In this document: piece after piece, positions 61,203 through 62,070 of the stretch
Numbering within the stretch: the stretch's first letter is position 1
How the letters are laid out: each line of letters starts with the position of its first letter
Source: Streptomyces sp. DI166
GTDB taxonomy: Bacteria > Actinomycetota > Actinomycetes > Streptomycetales > Streptomycetaceae
Direction of reading: 5' to 3'
DNA: 62,070 bases
Assembly (NCBI RefSeq): GCF_900091315.1
Contig: NZ_FLSP01000046.1
Coordinates: forward strand, 1-62,070
Notes under the pieces: generated by a model
The model's database searches: none
Seen by the model: the letters and a program-made list of their open reading frames with translations, nothing else
Told to the model about the DNA's origin: nothing
Made by a program: the position numbers and the translations under genes

Positions 61203-62070
61203 GTGCCCACCCCCCACCCCCCTCGCCCCCCATACCCCCCGCCCGCGGGTGTCCACGAGGAATCGGACGACGCTCTCGCCGCCCGGCTCAGAGGCCGGTC
61301 CGACGGCGAGACGGCCACCACGGTCGCCCTGCTCATGGCCCGCCACTGGCGGCCCGCCCAGGAATACGCCGCGATCTGCCTCGCCTCCCGGGCCGACCTC
61401 GCCGCCATGGTCACCGCCACCGCCTTCCACCAGGTACTCGACCGACTGGCGCTCGGTGAGTCGGCGTCGGCGCTGCGCCCCTTCCTGCTGGTCGCGGTCC
61501 GCGACACGGTACGGGTATGGGCGGCGGAGGAACGGATATCGGCCGTTCTGCCGGATCTCCAGAAACCGTCCGGCGGCCGCGGTATGCGCACCGCGAAGTC
61601 CATGACTCCGGAAAACCGGAAGCTCGCCGGTCGCTCATTCAACGGTCTTCCCGGACTCGCCCGGTGTCTGCTCTGGCACACCGAGGTCGAGGCGGAACCG
61701 ATAACCGTCCCCGCCGCACTGCTCGGCATGGATACCGAGACCGCGACGACCGCACTCGAACAGGCGCGTGAAAAATTCCGCGAAGGTTGTGTACTGGCGC
61801 ATCGCGAACTCGCCCCGACCAAGGACTGCCGCTTCTACAACCGGCTGCTCGACGTCCCCATTCGCCGCGGCGGGGCCCTCCTCCCGGATGTCGAGCAGCA
61901 TCTCTCGCAGTGTCGCTACTGCCATTCCGCCGCCGAACAACTGAGCCATTTCGAGGGCAATGTTGGCGTGCTGCTGGCCGAGGCGGTACTCGGCTGGGGC
62001 GCCGGCCGCTACTACGACTCCCGGCCGGGCCGCGAGCGGCCGGGCACCCGCCCCCGGGGCCGGGCCCGGC
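61203..62070 (+). CDS. Second sigma-like / anti-sigma zinc-finger protein, cut by window edge
   Basis: At least 289 codons from GTG 61203 (GGAAGGA nine bases upstream). It begins with a Pro-rich stretch (PTPHPPRPPYPPP), then sigma-like segments. The motif LARCLLWHTEVEAEPITVPAALLGM is nearly identical to that in the gene at 38604. The zinc-finger motif HLSQCRYC and the following LLAEAVLGWGAGRYYDSR also match. The right part, where a membrane segment and lectin domain would be expected, is outside the window. Two paralogues 22 kb apart suggest a duplicated regulator family. Confidence 0.78.
   Translation, partial: MPTPHPPRPPYPPPAGVHEESDDALAARLRGRSDGETATTVALLMARHWRPAQEYAAICLASRADLAAMVTATAFHQVLDRLALGESASALRPFLLVAVRDTVRVWAAEERISAVLPDLQKPSGGRGMRTAKSMTPENRKLAGRSFNGLPGLARCLLWHTEVEAEPITVPAALLGMDTETATTALEQAREKFREGCVLAHRELAPTKDCRFYNRLLDVPIRRGGALLPDVEQHLSQCRYCHSAAEQLSHFEGNVGVLLAEAVLGWGAGRYYDSRPGRERPGTRPRGRAR

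Overview
The window is a piece of actinobacterial chromosome, almost certainly Streptomyces. It has very high GC with G/C-rich third positions, GTG and TTG starts behind GGAGG ribosome sites, a conservon (cvn) operon, a ROK regulator, SpoIIE and STAS regulators, and interspersed G/C-rich repeats. Genes are dense on both strands. No rRNA, tRNA or CRISPR array was found.

Layout. 1-10057: small metabolic and regulatory genes (a gene running off the left edge, an aromatic acid exporter, an erythromycin-esterase-like secreted protein, an FBP zinc-finger protein, a phosphotransferase, a ROK regulator, an epimerase, a HAD hydrolase, a PHP phosphoesterase). 10073-12821: a secreted GH16 glucanase with a ricin lectin, then a two-gene graspetide locus (precursor peptide plus ATP-grasp ligase). 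13164-16739: membrane proteins, then a PRPP synthetase paralogue in operon with a second EF-Tu. 17376-21503: an MDR oxidoreductase divergent from a GlxA regulator, a frameshifted lipoprotein, a repeat-rich gap, and a self-regulated TetR/DUF1304 pair with a large double palindrome. 21717-26040: a conservon (sensor kinase, roadblock, DUF742, GTPase, CYP157-like P450) facing an unrecognised 561-residue protein with an Asp-rich motif. 27994-38234: an amidohydrolase/permease operon with a divergent TetR, and housekeeping oxidoreductases. 38604 and 61203: two paralogous fusions of sigma-factor-like and anti-sigma zinc-finger segments, the first continuing through a membrane segment to an outer lectin-like domain. 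41161-46183: a PAS-GAF-SpoIIE phosphatase and a GH9 cellulase under a perfect CebR-type palindrome.

The most striking region is 46218-56927. Two convergent operons face each other. The plus operon encodes a caspase-like protease with a C-terminal effector-associated domain, a 60-residue peptide and an HExxH protein of the type linked to peptide beta-hydroxylation. The minus operon encodes a VMAP-like adaptor with the same kind of effector-associated domain, a MoxR AAA+ ATPase and a giant vWA-like/NB-ARC/TPR protein. Together they look like a NTPase-gated conflict (defence or cell-suicide) system joined to a ribosomal-peptide-modifying module. Two mobile elements, a 274-bp MITE-like element and a 1021-bp IS481-type insertion sequence, sit exactly between the operons at a CTAG that supplies both operons' stop codons. 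A second copy of the MITE sits at 36041 in the same kind of place.

The right end carries an ECF41-type sigma factor fused translationally to an orphan cytochrome b (QcrB-like), a toxin-antitoxin pair with a degenerate Fic motif, and the second sigma-like paralogue. Three long genes (19407, 43939, 54511) each have one single-base shift in or beside a G/C-rich stretch, so sequencing indels are as likely as real pseudogenes.
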